Assembly (NCBI RefSeq): GCF_020379485.1
Contig: NW_026014629.1
Span: 186,001 to 250,000, forward strand
DNA from: Brassica napus
Lineage: Eukaryota > Streptophyta > Magnoliopsida > Brassicales > Brassicaceae
DNA: 64,000 bases
Direction: 5' to 3'
Part shown: positions 53,253 through 64,000 of the stretch, in pieces
How positions within the stretch are numbered: the stretch's first letter is position 1
Layout: every line of letters begins with the position of its first letter
Notes under the pieces: model-generated
What the model was told of the DNA's origin: nothing
Seen by the model: only the letters and a program-made list of their open reading frames with translations
The model's database searches: none
Made by a program: the position numbers and the translations under genes

Positions 53253-53759
53253 TGTTTGAACCGAGACTTGTCAATAAACCAGTAAATGAAAAGAGACGAG
53301 GACTCGTAGGTGGGTCAACAGAGCGTTTTATTAGATCAAGAGGCTGCTTAGTCGCGTCACAAAGAGGGAAGAAACAAGGAAACGATCCGGCGAAAGCTGG
53401 TTCACCGGAGAATACGAGTCGACGAGAAATAGATAAATGAAACCCTAGTTTCTAGCCGACGTAAGTGTGTAGTGATTTGCGGATCCCTCAATAGTTCCTC
53501 CCTTCCTCTTTTATAGACGCTTGCTTGTTAACCTATTCGTCTTGACCTAATGGGCCTCCTCGATGATTGGGCCGAGATGTCAGGCCGCTAATTCGAGTCG
53601 TCGAACCGACGACTTCCGGTCGCTCGCTTTGTCGGCTAAAAACAGTCTATCGAGCAGGTCGCTGGCTCGCGAGTCAACGAGCCGAGTTTTCTTTGTTGTG
53701 ATCATGTGTTAGGACAATTATCTTATGGGCGGTTTGGGAGGGTCAGGCCATACCCAACA
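53253..53759 (-). repeat. LTR of the left gypsy element
   Basis: The 507-bp segment begins TGTTTGAACCGAG and ends CCCAACA on the plus strand, giving the TG...CA limits of an LTR. The PBS-like sequence lies directly inside (53238-53251, minus strand). For an element reading on the minus strand this is the 5' LTR. Without a second copy to compare, the outer edge is approximate. Confidence 0.65.
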
Positions 53760-54089
53760 GTACATCAAATGTTCTCTGTTTTGTTAACTCTGTGATCGTG
53801 TCTATATGTTCTTTGCTTTTTTTAGTTATGGTTGTGAATTTATGTTCTTTGCTCTCTACTTTTATGTTGAAATTTATAGTTTGACTTGTTTATAGATATT
53901 ATACATATTTTTATAGACATATATATGTCGTACCCGTATCTTTACATTTTTAGTTTTGCTGTTTCCCGTCCCCGATTCCGTCCCCGTTTCTTCTGTCCCC
54001 CGTATCCGTCTCGGTGCAACATAGGATATACAATACAGACGATGGAACTATGTTACAAACATAAATACTCAAAGCAAAGGAAGCCAAAC
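53760..54089. other. Spacer right of the LTR element
   Basis: T-rich DNA with degenerate 'cccgt' motifs at 53929-54010. No gene; possibly 3' flank of the C2-domain pseudogene. Confidence 0.4.
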
Positions 54090-54673
54090 TAGGGAAACCA
54101 AGGCTGTTATCTGCCAGTTTTAATATATAGAGTTCAGGTACAGTCTTTGTATCCCTGAGAAAGAACCTTCTGCAACTGAATTCTAACCTCAACAAACAAA
54201 CATAACAAAAAAGATCAATCCCAAAACCAAATAAGGATAATATGTAAAGCATACCAAGAAGCACAAATAATAAAACATACGTAGCATTCTTTAAGGTCTC
54301 CTAAGGCCTTCAAGCAAAGTGAACAAAAAATTCTCTTGAAACATTGGGTTCTTTCCACCATCTGAAACCAATCAAACAAACTCATAGATGAGTCATATGA
54401 AATAGAAATAGATATTAAATTGGTTTGTATCTGAACAAGATCATAATAACCTGTGGAGGTTCGGTACGGTGGTGTGCTATACTCGAGGACAACATATGGA
54501 TTTTGCCTTGAGACCATTCTATGTCTTTCAATTTTTGACACCCAACCACTGAAATCAAAATAGCACAAAAGTAACTTTCTGAAAATTGAATCAGGAGAAG
54601 AGAATTGAAATGGAGAAAGGCACTAACCATGACCTCGAGGATCTGGCCTTCGATACCCCGACATCTTCGCCAT
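54090..54673 (-). pseudogene. C2-domain (calcium/lipid-binding) protein pseudogene, four exons
   Basis: Exon-like blocks with GT-AG borders on the minus strand: 54673-54628 (IEGQILEVM), 54548-54451 (VGCQKLKDIEW, then NPYVVLEY in another frame), 54361-54281 (DGGKNPMFQENFLFTLLEG) and 54182 to about 54090 (IQLQKVLSQGYKDC). These are consecutive strands of a small C2 domain, a Ca2+-dependent membrane-binding module, of the plant single-C2 CaLB type. Lesions: a frameshift just after the ATG, one inside exon 2, a TAA in exon 3 and a TGA where Trp is expected after KDCT in exon 4. The preserved exon layout argues for a decayed gene copy, not a retrocopy. I cannot name the exact paralogue. Confidence 0.8.
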
Positions 54674-55457
54674 GAATTGGATTGATTGGTAAATCAGTCA
54701 GCACGGAACTTACCGAATTTGGCTTCAATGACCGCGAGAGTTCAGATTTGTCGACTTCATGGCTACATCCTTGGCTGAGATGGAACAAGAGGTAACAAAA
54801 GCTTGGTGATGAAGAGAGGACTCGGGAGAACAGATCTGGACAGCGACAACTTTTGGATCAGCCACGTCAATAGACAATATTCATTCTCTCTGAGTAAATC
54901 AAGAGAAACGAGAGTCATCAGATTCAAATTGATTAGGGTTTTTAATCTTCACTCTCCTCTAAGATGAAAGTTGGGAATTTAGGGGTTTTATGCTGGATTA
55001 ACTGTTTGTGATTTGGTAAACCAAGAAGTTTTAAGATGAGATACTTTTTTTCTGTTCAGTTTGGTCAGGATTGAAGAGTGACTTGGTTTCTCTTTAGCCA
55101 GAGGGCATGGAGGTCTTTCCACACACAAGAAATGTTTCACAAGTGCATTGTGTCCTTTAGTGAAATTGAAAAGTGATAAAGTGTCTTAAGATATAAATTT
55201 TTCTTATTAAAATAGAGAGATATGAGATGAAACAAAATGGGGTTGAGGGGATTGGAAGATTGTAAAAATGGGAAAATCTTAAAAATGGTTTTTATACTTG
55301 ACAACTAATTGACATAATTCTTCAATGTGTTTAGAAAATTGAAAGAGAAATTGGGCAGAATTTAAAAAAAACAAATTTTGAAGTCAAAGTTTTACTTTCG
55401 AATCAAAGTTTATTTTTTCTATAACAAATTTAATTAAAAAGAATTTTGAATTTAATA
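54674..55457. other. 5' flank of the C2 pseudogene and spacer
   Basis: The part up to about 54960 is less AT-rich and looks like a former 5' UTR and promoter (it includes an AAACCCTAAT-type motif near 54933). Beyond about 55150 it is AT-rich spacer. Confidence 0.45.
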
Positions 55458-56390
55458 CTTATATCCAGTTTCATATAATCAGTTATTATCTAACCATATA
55501 ATAAAACACTTAATTTCATGATTTCATTTCTTTTCATTTTTCTTTTACATTTTTGCTAATCTAGTTATATAAATTTTACGGTTTATGGTAAATCTACTAC
55601 TACGTTATATCAGTTGTATCAATGTAATTTTACCAAGTTATACACAATTATACCATTAGTGCTGGGTACGATTCCATCAATTGGGAAATCGTAGTGCTTT
55701 GCTGGGCACGAATTCGATCAACTGGGAAATCATAGTGCTTATTGTAGTGTTGGGTACACATGTAGTGTTACTTATATTCAGTTTCCTATAATCAGTTCTC
55801 ATCTAACCATTCAATATAATACTTAATTTAATGAACTATATATAAGTTTTGTAATATCATAACTTCATTTCATTTTGCTTGTACATTTTTACTAATTTAG
55901 TTATACAATTTTTACGGTTAACTAATGCTAAGTTATACCAGTTTCTACTACTATAGTTGTACCAGTTATACACAGTCATGCCATTAGTGCTGGTACAATT
56001 GATTGGGAAATAGTAGTGGTTAATGTAGTGTTGGGTACACATGTAGTGTTACTTACATTCAGTTTCATATAATCATTTTTCATCTAACCATCTAATAAAT
56101 ACTTAATTTCATGAAATATATAAGTTTTTAAATATCATAATGCCATTTCATTTCATTTTGTTTTTACAGTTTTACTAATCTAATTATATAAGTTTTACAT
56201 TTTTACGGTTCAACTAATTATAAGTTATACCAGTTGTACCAAGTTATACAAAGTTATACCATTAGTGTAAGGTACGAACTGAATCAATTGGGAAAACATG
56301 TATGCTTAATGTAGTGTTGGATACATGTAGTGCTTAATATAGTTCTGGGTATGAATGTACACTTATAATTCGTTAAAATTCCCTTAATTT
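55458..56390. repeat. ~300-bp tandem repeat, three units plus a partial
   Basis: Units start at 55458, 55771 and 56052 with CTTATATTCAGTTTC variants; a partial fourth starts near 56362. Each contains 'catctaaccat', 'cttaatttcatga', a 'gttataccag/accattagtgctggg' stretch and 'caattgggaaa'. The copies differ by many substitutions and small indels, so the array is old. Non-coding. Confidence 0.8.
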
Positions 56391-57690
56391 AGTGTTGGTA
56401 CGAATTGAATCAACTGGAAAACAAGTCCAAACAATGGTTCTCGGGGGAGAGAGAGAAAGAATATGCCGAATAGAAGGTGGGAGGAGAGAGAAGGGAGAAG
56501 TGAAGAAGAGAGAGCAAACACCTGATTGGTTAGATGGAGTAAGGGTATAATTGACTTTAACCACTTTTGATAAGAGTGTCTAAAAATGAAGAGTATGATA
56601 GATTCATCAAGAGAATATGAGATTACCTTTTTTGGTCTTTAAGAGCCTGCGAGACTTTGGTCCCATTTCATGTGTGTCCACAATGTTCTTTTAAGGTCTG
56701 TGGAAGGATATCAAAGTAAATCCCTTGTGGTGATCAAGATGGCGATTCTAAGATCTGAATGCTTCTGACAGCGATTCTTCACCACAGCGTTCTCGACAGC
56801 CTCCTCATCATCACAAGGGAGACTTCATACATTCCCTGTGGTTCAAGCTCTCCCTTTGCATCCCTGAAGCTATCCAGTTGGCGTCTCTCTCGGCAGAGCA
56901 CCTCGGATGGCGACTCAAGGTCATCTGCAAGGTTTCTTCTTCTTCAGATCATTCCCATTGAGTATTGATCTCTTTCTCTGATTACGACGCCACATGACGT
57001 GAAATCAGGACTGGTGTGAGTTCAATCACTGAGTCCATCTGTCGTGACTACTCCTGACATCATCACAAAGCTACTGATCTACTCTGGGTTCTGGTGGGCT
57101 CGGCGTCAGGTTACAATTCATCCTTCTTCAAATTTTACCATTTATGAGGAATAATTTTTCTTTCCATTTCCATTCATTTCGATTCATTTTGGTTTTAGAG
57201 TAAAATATAACATTTTTTTCTTCATTAAATTTGGTAAAAAAGTAATCATTCCTCATCATTCTTTCTTTCATTTTTATTTGTATCCGTTATTTCCTATTTA
57301 TTTCTGGTGTTCTATGATAATCAATAGTTAGACACTAAGGAGATGTATTCAAGTGATAATTTGAATTGACTTGTATTGAAATGACAAATCCACTATAATT
57401 CAAACATGAATTTTAAAACACAATTAAAATCTACTATTATTGAATTTGACATTTCATAAAATCTACTCTGAAATCCACTCTGAAATCTCTGTTATTGAAA
57501 ATATTTTAAGTTGTGGAATTAACGGTTTCAAGTGACTTTAGAGTTTTGGAAAGAGAATCTTAGTTAAAAAAAAAACTCAAATTCCATGGTTTTAGATAAT
57601 ATTCTAGAGTGGTTTAACAAAAATCACTTAAAACTCAAAATTTTTATGTATCATACTGCAATGTAAATATGACTTAATTATAATAAATTA
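56391..57690. other. Intergenic with a gene-like GC-richer patch
   Basis: A GA-rich run lies at 56440-56515. The region 56640-57115 is less AT-rich, with CT-rich stretches suggestive of exons or UTRs, but no frame is recognisable. From about 57120 it is AT-rich, with imperfect inverted segments around 57340-57660 that could be a decayed MITE. Confidence 0.4.
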
Positions 57691-58505
57691 CTAGAGCTTG
57701 ATCCGCGCATCCGCACGGGTATTGGTTATTACGTTTTATAATTGATATTTTTTCATAATTAGTTCTATATGTTTTAGATGTGTCACCATATAACTATTGT
57801 ATTCAAAAGATTCAGATTGAATCGGGTAATGTAGTTATTTCTGGTACGAAAATTCTAAACCCGTTTAAGATTATTGGTATTTGAATATTTTAGATTCTTA
57901 TACATCCAAACCAAAATATGTAAACCCGGGAGGATCAACTCGAAACACACACCCATAATTTATATCCAAACGTGTCTTATTTCAAAACCCAAAAAATCTG
58001 ATTCTGAAAGAAACCTCGTACCTGAATAGTTACCGAATGTCTATGCCTAACGGATCCTATAAACAAATAAAATAGAAAGAGTTTTTTTATTATTTAGTAA
58101 AATAGTTATATGGTTGAAAAATTAAGTGACAATATATGTAATACGTTTTTATTATTTTGATATAAGTTATTATTTTGCTCACATAAATTATGTCTTTGAA
58201 TTATGTGTTTTGGCTACGTAGTTTTTCACCGATTAAAAACTAAGATAATTTTTTTTTTAGTAAAACAAACTAACCAAAATTTTAACCATATGAAAAATCA
58301 AGTTATTTTACATTTTTGATTTTTATAATTGGTACAAAGTTAATGTTGATTATTATTATGTTAATATAATTATGATACGATGTATTGGTAAGATAATATA
58401 ATTAATGAAGTTGTTTAAACTGAATGAAAAATAGAATAAAATTAATGTAATAAACTTGTTAAAAAAAGATTAGTTCTATTTGTACTTCAGTTTTAATAAT
58501 TTAGA
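57691..58505 (-). mobile_element. Small non-autonomous Helitron
   Basis: The minus strand starts A|TCTAAATTATTAAAACTGAA at 58505 and ends ACCCGTGCGGATGCGCGGAT, CAAGCT, CTAG|T at 57691. Both junctions fit A-T insertion. The 815-bp interior is non-coding. Its hairpin is nearly the same as that of the Helitron at 14423, so they are related families. Confidence 0.83.
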
Positions 58506-58636
58506 TATAGCAGAATTACCCAAAATTACCCGCACTAATGGCCTTGTACACAAAAAAAAAAAAATGACCCGCGCTAACGCAAAGCTAATATAATTTCTTA
58601 CGAAAGTTACAAAATCAAACAGAATAAGTAAGTAAT

Positions 58637-58808
58637 ATTTTTTTTACTGAATGAATACCTAGAGGTTTAGGGCCAAATCCGTATCCAACCAAGTCCAAAA
58701 CCACACTATTTAATATTAATTTTGTTCCAGCCGTTACTCGAACTAGAACTTCTAACACATTAATGGTGATGAATCCATTTTAACTGAGCTAATGACCTCT
58801 GGTTAACT
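58637..58808 (-). mobile_element. tRNA-derived SINE with poly-A and target duplication
   Basis: On the minus strand, TAGCTCAGTTAAAATGG (58775-58791) is an A-box region and GTTCTAGTTCGAGTAAC (58733-58749) a B-box. The body leads to a short poly-A (T run at 58638-58645). AAGTAAGTAAT (58626-58636) and AAGTAAATAAT (58809-58819) flank it as an 11-bp target duplication with one mismatch. The 172-bp length and structure fit Brassicaceae SINEs. Confidence 0.82.
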
Positions 58809-59029
58809 AAGTAAATAATGTCTGGAAAAAATATGCAATATATACGTCTCAAATGGGAAATAATCCCTTCGTACTTTGTTTATGTACATAAATTATTTAC
58901 AAAATCATGATTAAATACCAGAACTTCTTGATTTTGCTCCTCTTCCCCTCTTGCGTTAGAGAAATTCATATGGGCAATTTCAACACTTTTCGCTCATCTT
59001 TCTGGAATTTTTTGCAAATCTTTATCCTT

Positions 59030-59889
59030 TTATTCGGGATAAACTTGATACAATGATGACTTTGTGCACCCCCCGCGAACAGTGGCAGTTCTAACTCTTT
59101 CAACTTCCTTAACAATTCCCTTGATAAAATCAGCTTCGGAACTGCTAAGTATTGTAACATAATAAGTATATATATATCTTGTGAATGTATTTTAATCAAA
59201 ATATTGTACGTGATAAACTACAAGTTATGGAACTGTAAGATATGGAAAGATCAATGATATAAAAGAGTAGAGGATATTGAAGCGCACACACGTTGTGTGT
59301 CAAATATCCGTATGTATGGTTTATTGTCTTATGTTTTCTTTTATGATAGCTAAGACCTTAAGGCCATCTTTATCCCTAGTTTTTTAAGGGGGTTTTACAA
59401 AAAAAATAGTGGTGGGCCCCCAAATCAGCAAAAAAACCGGTAACAAAAGTGATCAAATAAGGATCGACTTTTGTTGGTTTAATGTACTGTTCGCGGACCC
59501 CACTGACACGTGGCGGCCCGCGATTAGTTCATTTTTAATTTTTTTTTCGGACAAAAAAAAAAATTTAAGAACCCTTAAACCCACTTTAGCGATAATCATG
59601 CTCTTAGGAACATAATAAGCACGAATAGTACCTTTTGTCTCTCAGGACAAACCCATCTTATTGGAGATACATTCTAGTGCATCCTTCCACTTCTTGATCT
59701 GATCTCCACTAGAAACCTTTGCTAGCGCCCAAAATTTGTCACCAAACTTGCCTGTTTGTGCTCTCACATCTTTTGCCCTAACCTTGTAAAGATGGGAATG
59801 ACTTCGAGCTTTCCTTTCTCTGCACGTTTCTTTATATTCACAAGCTCATCCATGCACCAGCTGGACTCTGCATACCTGCGGAGACATAC
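59030..59889 (-). pseudogene. TIR-domain (TX / TIR-NBS-LRR type) gene, truncated by an LTR element
   Basis: Minus-strand exon piece 59889-59642 encodes the second half of a TIR domain: RRYAESSWCMDELVNIKKRA, GKLEVIPIF, then (after a 1-bp deletion) KVRAKDVRAQTGKFGDKFWA and KKWKDALECISNKMGLS. A second exon, 59141-59030, follows a TTAGCAG acceptor and reads SSEADFIKGIVKEVERVRTA to a TAA at 59030-59032. TIR domains of plant immune receptors are NADases that signal through EDS1. The short second exon fits a TIR-X protein without NBS-LRR. The 5' half is missing at 59889, exactly where the gypsy LTR starts. Frameshift plus insertion make it dead. Confidence 0.85.
59361..59604. mobile_element. Small TIR MITE in the TIR-gene intron
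   Basis: Left end AGGCCATCTTTATCCCTA and minus-strand right end AGAGCATGATTATCGCTA are imperfect inverted repeats. 'ttaag' motifs occur inside both ends. It is about 244 bp, non-coding, and lies between the two exons of the TIR-domain pseudogene. Its ends resemble those of the element at 4968-5756. Confidence 0.6.
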
Positions 59890-60454
59890 TGTTGGAGATG
59901 AATTTAGCATTCTCCCACAAGACCTATCGGTTAATAGATTCGGACCAACTCTATCAGGAGACTAACCGGGATCTAACCTGACGATCAATGTTAGAGTTCG
60001 AGCTAATCAACTTGGCCTCCGCGATCGACTGGATCAGTGTCGGCCCACCAAGCCATCGCTCGTCGACTCAGCCTCACGATCGAATGACCGACCGGATCAG
60101 TGTCGGCCCATCAAGCCATCGCTCGGCTGAAAGCCCATTAAACAACAATTTAAGCCCAAACTGCTATGGCGAATGAGTGACAGACGGGTATAGCCTATAA
60201 AGGAAAAAAATGGGAAGAAGATGGGGATCCGAAAACAGACACTAAGAGATTGACGGCAAGATCTAGGTTTACAACCGATCACCTTGCTTAGTGTTCCGTC
60301 GGAGTCTTTCAACAAAGCTCCGACATTTTCCTTCTTTCCCTAATCTCTTTGTAATCTCATTCGTTTATTCATATTGTGAAATAAAACGTCTTTGTAAGAC
60401 CCACAAAACCGAGTTAATTTACTATCATTCGATCTACCAAACTCGTATTCAACA
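59890..60454 (+). repeat. 5' LTR of the right gypsy element
   Basis: The segment starts TGTTGGAGATG and ends CAACA, followed directly by the PBS-like TTTGGCGCCCACCGTGGGG (60455-60473). Length is about 565 bp. It contains a 32-bp repeat 63 bp apart (60031-60062 and 60094-60125). The start is where TIR-gene homology stops, which supports the border. The 3' LTR lies beyond the window. Confidence 0.75.
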
Positions 60455-60503
60455 TTTGGCGCCCACCGTGGGGCCTTACAGAGTTAACGTTCACAAACTC
60501 AGT

Positions 60504-62480
60504 ATGAGTCCCGACGACACACCCGCTGACGGTAACCGACCGTCGGCCTCTATTACGCCAGCTCCCGACGCTCTGTTCGCACCGACCCAATCCGTTCCCG
60601 AGATGCTGCAGGCCATCATGGCACGTTTCATTCAACAAAAGAAACCAACAAAGCTACGAGCGACCGTCTGGCCGCACTCGCTGCTGCTCTCGGAACTCTA
60701 GATGGCGAAAACGACAGAGCGGAAACGGCAAGAGAAAGGTTGTTCGCAACCGCAAACCCTAACCTTGGAGTCGAACAACCAACAGACGAAGCAAACCCTA
60801 CGAATGGTGAGGTTGCACAAACGACTGATGGCTCAGACTCTCTGACTAGCCGCCAAATCGCCGATTTGCAACTCTCACTGCGGGACATCCACTCCAAGAT
60901 ACATCATGTCAATGCATCCACACCAGAGATCGAATGCGTTCTCTCTCACCACCACCCCACCGGCGAAACCCTTTCACCCAGCGGATAACGAAAGTCAAGA
61001 TCAAGAAGACGGAGAAACTCTGTATCCCTCCATACAAGGGAGATTCAGATCCGACCGATCACATCACCGCTTTCAACATCGCTATGGGTCGAAATCACTT
61101 TTCCGACGAAGAAAAAGACGCAGGCCCTCTGCCAACTCTTCGTCGAGAGCCTTTCCGGACCGGCCCTAAGTTGGTTTTCACATTTGAAAGAAGGTTCGAT
61201 CGATAGCTTCGACGACCTGTCCGCCTCTTTCCTCAAAAACTACATCATGTGGTCCCGTCAAGGAACATCCATGGCCGACCTATGGGAATTTGTCCCAATC
61301 GCAAACGAGAGTCTGAAGGACTTTATGGAAAAATTCAAGCAAGTACTATCAACGGTACCTACCCAAGACCACACTACTACTGTCGGCTTTGACCAACGCT
61401 CTTTGGATAAACTCCAAGTTTCACGATTACCTCGGGATTAACCCAACTATAACCATCGAAGACGCTCTGCACGATTCAAAGAACTTTCTCAAGATGGACG
61501 AAGATAGGCAAGCTTACAACGCCAAGCAACAGGCTCTAAAGCCAAGACATCGAACGCCCAAGAGCCACGACAGCACGCCCTTACCAAAAGAAAGGACCTG
61601 TCTATGCCATCTCCGAAGACGATCAATCTGGTGTAGTTGCTGCGGTACGTGAACCAGGGTGGAATGTATGGGAACGCGAGACCGAAGGGAAAACACAGCA
61701 GTCCCGTAAGCCCGCGTCCGCCAACTCTAAGAGCTCATACGACCAGAACAAGTTTCTGCAAGTACCATGATATGAGTCATGACACCAAAAATGCAGACAT
61801 CTCTACGAGGCATGGCTCGCCTCCACTAGCGACGGTCGCACCGAGGTCAAACCACCAAACCAAAAACGACCAAGAACAGTAAGAGTTGGAGCAAAGCAAG
61901 GACAAGAAGAAAAAGTCCAACGAAAAAAAAGAAGACTCCCCTCCGGCAGATGACGGCGACCAATCGCATCATGATGAGGAGTCAACCTCCGACGAAGAGA
62001 ACCAAAAGCTCGGCGAACGATTTTCACAATCTGAGCCACACCATCCACAGCGGCAACACCGGAGGACGATCTACGTCATTCACTCAACCAAAAATCGGAA
62101 AGACGGTCGAAAGTCTCACTCTCACCAACACCTCAGCGCGAACAATAGGAGTAGCAGCACGCTTATCGAGATCGATGGCGCACCGCCTCGGATCAGTCGT
62201 TCCATAAGGAAGCTCAATGTTTCAGACGCTCGTCACATCCTAGACGCAAAGAGAAAAGATCCACTCCATCGGCAACGAACTAAACGGGAACTGTTGTCAA
62301 ACAATCAATCCAATTGTATCGAGGCGACTGATCTTCGAATTAAGCTTAACTCGAAGATCTCGGATCTTCGCGAAAACTCAACGATGCAAGATCGACCGTC
62401 CCAAAGCGGAGCCAGAGCCAATCGCTCCATATCAACGCAAGACTCAAGACTTGCGTACACGTCTCAATTCACTTAGGGCT
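60504..62480 (+). pseudogene. Gypsy gag, frame-broken
   Basis: An ATG at 60504 opens MSPDDTPADGNRPSAS. Later pieces in changing frames include RQIADLQLSLRDIHSKI (about 60850), the capsid start FSDEEKDAG (about 61095), SFDDLSASFLKNYIMWSRQG (about 61205-61265), LKDFMEKFKQVLSTV, and a Lys/Glu/Asp-rich nucleocapsid-like part (61886-62480). The capsid block aligns with that of the left gypsy element (FSDEERDAG, LRDYMEKFKAV), so the two belong to related families in opposite orientation. Confidence 0.82.
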
Positions 62481-62744
62481 GAACGAACGGTACGACCCGA
62501 GGAGAGCATCAAGAGCAGTTTCAGCACTTGAACGTGATCATGGGAGGATCCCCTCCTGGCAACGATTCTGTCAGATCCGTGAAAGCCTTCCGACGGAAGG
62601 CAATCACAACTAAGCGCTGGCCCACCACTCAAGAGGCTAGCCCTCCAATCACCTTTTCTGCCGAAGACGCGGCAGGTGTCCACATGCCGCACAACGATTC
62701 ACTCCTCGTTGACGTCGAATTAGCGACTGCACGGTCACCAAAGT

Positions 62745-63333
62745 CCTCATGGACACTGGCAGTTCAGTCGATCTTATCTTTAAAAGAACACTCGTCAAGA
62801 TGGGGATAAGCCTTGACGATATGAAACCTTCCGCACGATCGCTAACAGGTTTAAAACGGATCAACCGAAACCATGCTTGGAACGATACGCTTGCGAGTAT
62901 ACGCCGTAGGCATCGCCAAGAACGTCATGTTCTCCGTCATTGACGTTCAAGCTCCATATAACGCAATCCTAGGTACGCCATGGATCCATGCGATGAAGGC
63001 TATCCCTTCGACCTATCACCAATGTATCAAATTTCCTGGTAACGAAGGACGGATCATTACACTTCGGGGAGACCAAGCAGCTGCTTGAGATCTCCTCGTG
63101 GCCGAGAAAAAGACCGCAACGCGACTTCCCACGTTAACTCAGTCCGTGAAACCAATCCAGAAGATATATCCTTTCAGGAAGAGATTCTGGAGGTAACCAT
63201 CGACGACAGTGACCAAGCCAAGACCGTCCGAGTAGGCGCCCACCTTCCCGATGACATGAAAGACAAGATCATTTCGTTTCTTAAGGATAACGCCTCCACA
63301 TTTACTTGGTCTACCTTCGATATGAAAGGATAG
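62745..63333 (+). pseudogene. Gypsy aspartic protease region, frame-broken
   Basis: MDTGSSVDLIFKRTLVKMGI (from 62749) contains the DTGSS active site of a retropepsin. In a second frame (62873-63088) follows [20 protein letters not shown], the C-terminal ILG segment of gypsy proteases. The stretch to 63333 (HLPDDMKDKIISFLKDNAST) is the linker to RT. The protease matures the Gag-Pol polyprotein. Confidence 0.85.
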
Positions 63334-63379
63334 ACCCGGGCGTAACTACACACGAGCTCAACGTCGACCCACGTTCAAA

Positions 63380-64000
63380 CCAATTCGTCAAAAAAGGGGT
63401 AAGCTCGGCCCCGAACGATCAAAGGCCGTCAATGAAGAGGTTGATCGATTGCTTAACGCAGGCTCAATCACGGAAGTGAAGTATCCCGAATGGCTGGCAA
63501 ACCCAGTCGTTGTAAAGAAGAAAATGGCAAATGGAGGGTCTGCGTCGACTTCACAGACCTCAACAAAGCATGTCCTAAAGACAGCTTCCCCCTCCCTCAC
63601 ATCGATCGACTAGTCGAATCAACAGCTGGCAACGAGCTGCTGACATTTATGGATGCCTCTCCGGTTACAACCAAATAATGATGCATCCAGACGATCGAGA
63701 GAAACAAGCCTTCATCACTGACCGCGGGATTACTGCTACAAAGTAATGCCCTTCGGCCTTAAGAACGCCGGAGCGACATACCAACGACTCGTCAACAAAA
63801 TGTTCGCCGAGCGATTGGGAGCCACAATGGAAGTATACATTGATGATATGTTGGTGAAATCCCAAAAAGAAGCCGATCATATAGACCACCTCAAAGACTG
63901 TTTCTTCATCTTGAACAAGTACGACATGAAGCTCAATCCAACGAAATGCACCTTTGGCGTAACGTCCGGCGAATTTCTTGGATACATAGTCACTCAAAGG
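63380..64000 (+). pseudogene. Gypsy reverse transcriptase, partial and frame-broken
   Basis: Visible RT parts: a KWRVCVDFTDLNKACPKDSF segment (from about 63520), a 1-bp deletion near 63655 inside the usual DAFSGYNQ motif, PFGLKNAGATYQRLVNKMF (about 63750-63805), the catalytic YIDD at 63836-63847, and KYDMKLNPTKCTFGV to the window end. The window cuts the gene before RNase H. Frame changes prevent a full product. Confidence 0.9.

Larger units (their letters stand above)
48899..53759 (-). mobile_element. Ty3/gypsy-type LTR retroelement derivative lacking pol, left LTR missing
   Basis: The right end is an LTR (53253-53759), followed on the minus strand by a PBS-like TGGGCACCCACGTGGAGC and a broken gag (51482-53206). 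No protease, RT or integrase is found. Instead, 48951-51370 carries a plus-strand, intron-containing coding region. No second LTR is present at the left limit, where sequence switches directly to Helitron Rep at about 48898. It resembles non-autonomous Tat-lineage derivatives with an antisense ORF, but the lineage is inferred. Confidence 0.7.
59890..64000 (+). mobile_element. Ty3/gypsy retrotransposon, partial at the window edge
   Basis: LTR, PBS, gag, protease and reverse transcriptase follow in the gypsy order on the plus strand. RNase H, integrase and the 3' LTR would lie to the right. Every coding part has frame changes, so the copy is decayed. The RT style (KACPKDSFPLPHIDRLVE) fits the Tat/Atlantys side of plant gypsy elements. 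It inserted into a TIR-domain gene. Confidence 0.88.

Noticed and set aside
58966..59199. 77-codon minus-strand frame as a separate small gene
   Set aside because: It is a shadow frame over the second exon of the TIR pseudogene, which reads sensibly in another frame.

Overview
The window is nuclear DNA of a Brassicaceae plant, most likely Brassica, Raphanus or a close relative. It has AT-rich spacers, genes with GT-AG introns, and plant LINEs, SINEs, Helitrons, TRIM and Ty3/gypsy elements. Four neighbours, an RPP2-type ribosomal P protein, a MYB35/TDF1-like pseudogene, CLE25 and BIR2, match from memory a block of Arabidopsis chromosome 3 (around At3g28450 to At3g28500). The genes between them appear to be lost, as expected in a fractionated polyploid genome. 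Species and gene orthology are inferences; no database was searched.

Layout. 1-20 kb is the gene-bearing part. It holds a BAHD acyltransferase (-), the ribosomal stalk protein P2 (-) with a telo-box/site II promoter, a dead MYB35-like gene (+), the two-exon peptide hormone gene CLE25 (+), the receptor pseudokinase BIR2 (-) and a small membrane protein with a DUF761-type tail (+). Small insertions (two LINE tails, a SINE-like element, a hairpin, a Stowaway MITE, a TIR element with a minisatellite) sit between them. 14.4-44 kb is almost pure repeat: Helitrons (some head to tail), MITEs, a LINE with an open RT/RNase H frame inserted into an older RNase H relic, a TRIM, a telomere-motif foldback and a Helitron carrying an RPA70-like gene piece. 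42.8-48.9 kb is a decayed Helitron with Rep and PIF1-like helicase remains. It is joined abruptly to a Ty3/gypsy derivative (48.9-53.8 kb) with a decayed gag on the minus strand and an intron-containing antisense coding region. 54-59.9 kb holds a dead C2-domain gene, a ~300-bp tandem repeat, a small Helitron, a SINE, and a TIR-domain resistance-type gene cut by the LTR of a second gypsy element. That element runs off the right edge with gag, protease and reverse transcriptase, all with broken frames.

How the genes relate. The host genes are independent. CLE25 is a mobile vascular peptide, BIR2 a plasma-membrane regulator of BAK1-type co-receptors, P2 part of the ribosome stalk and BAHD a specialised-metabolism acyltransferase. 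The most notable host-gene observation is a Pro-to-Ala change at position 7 of the predicted mature CLE25 peptide. The window contains no novel multi-gene system that I can support. Its main interest is nested transposition, with several element boundaries readable to the base.
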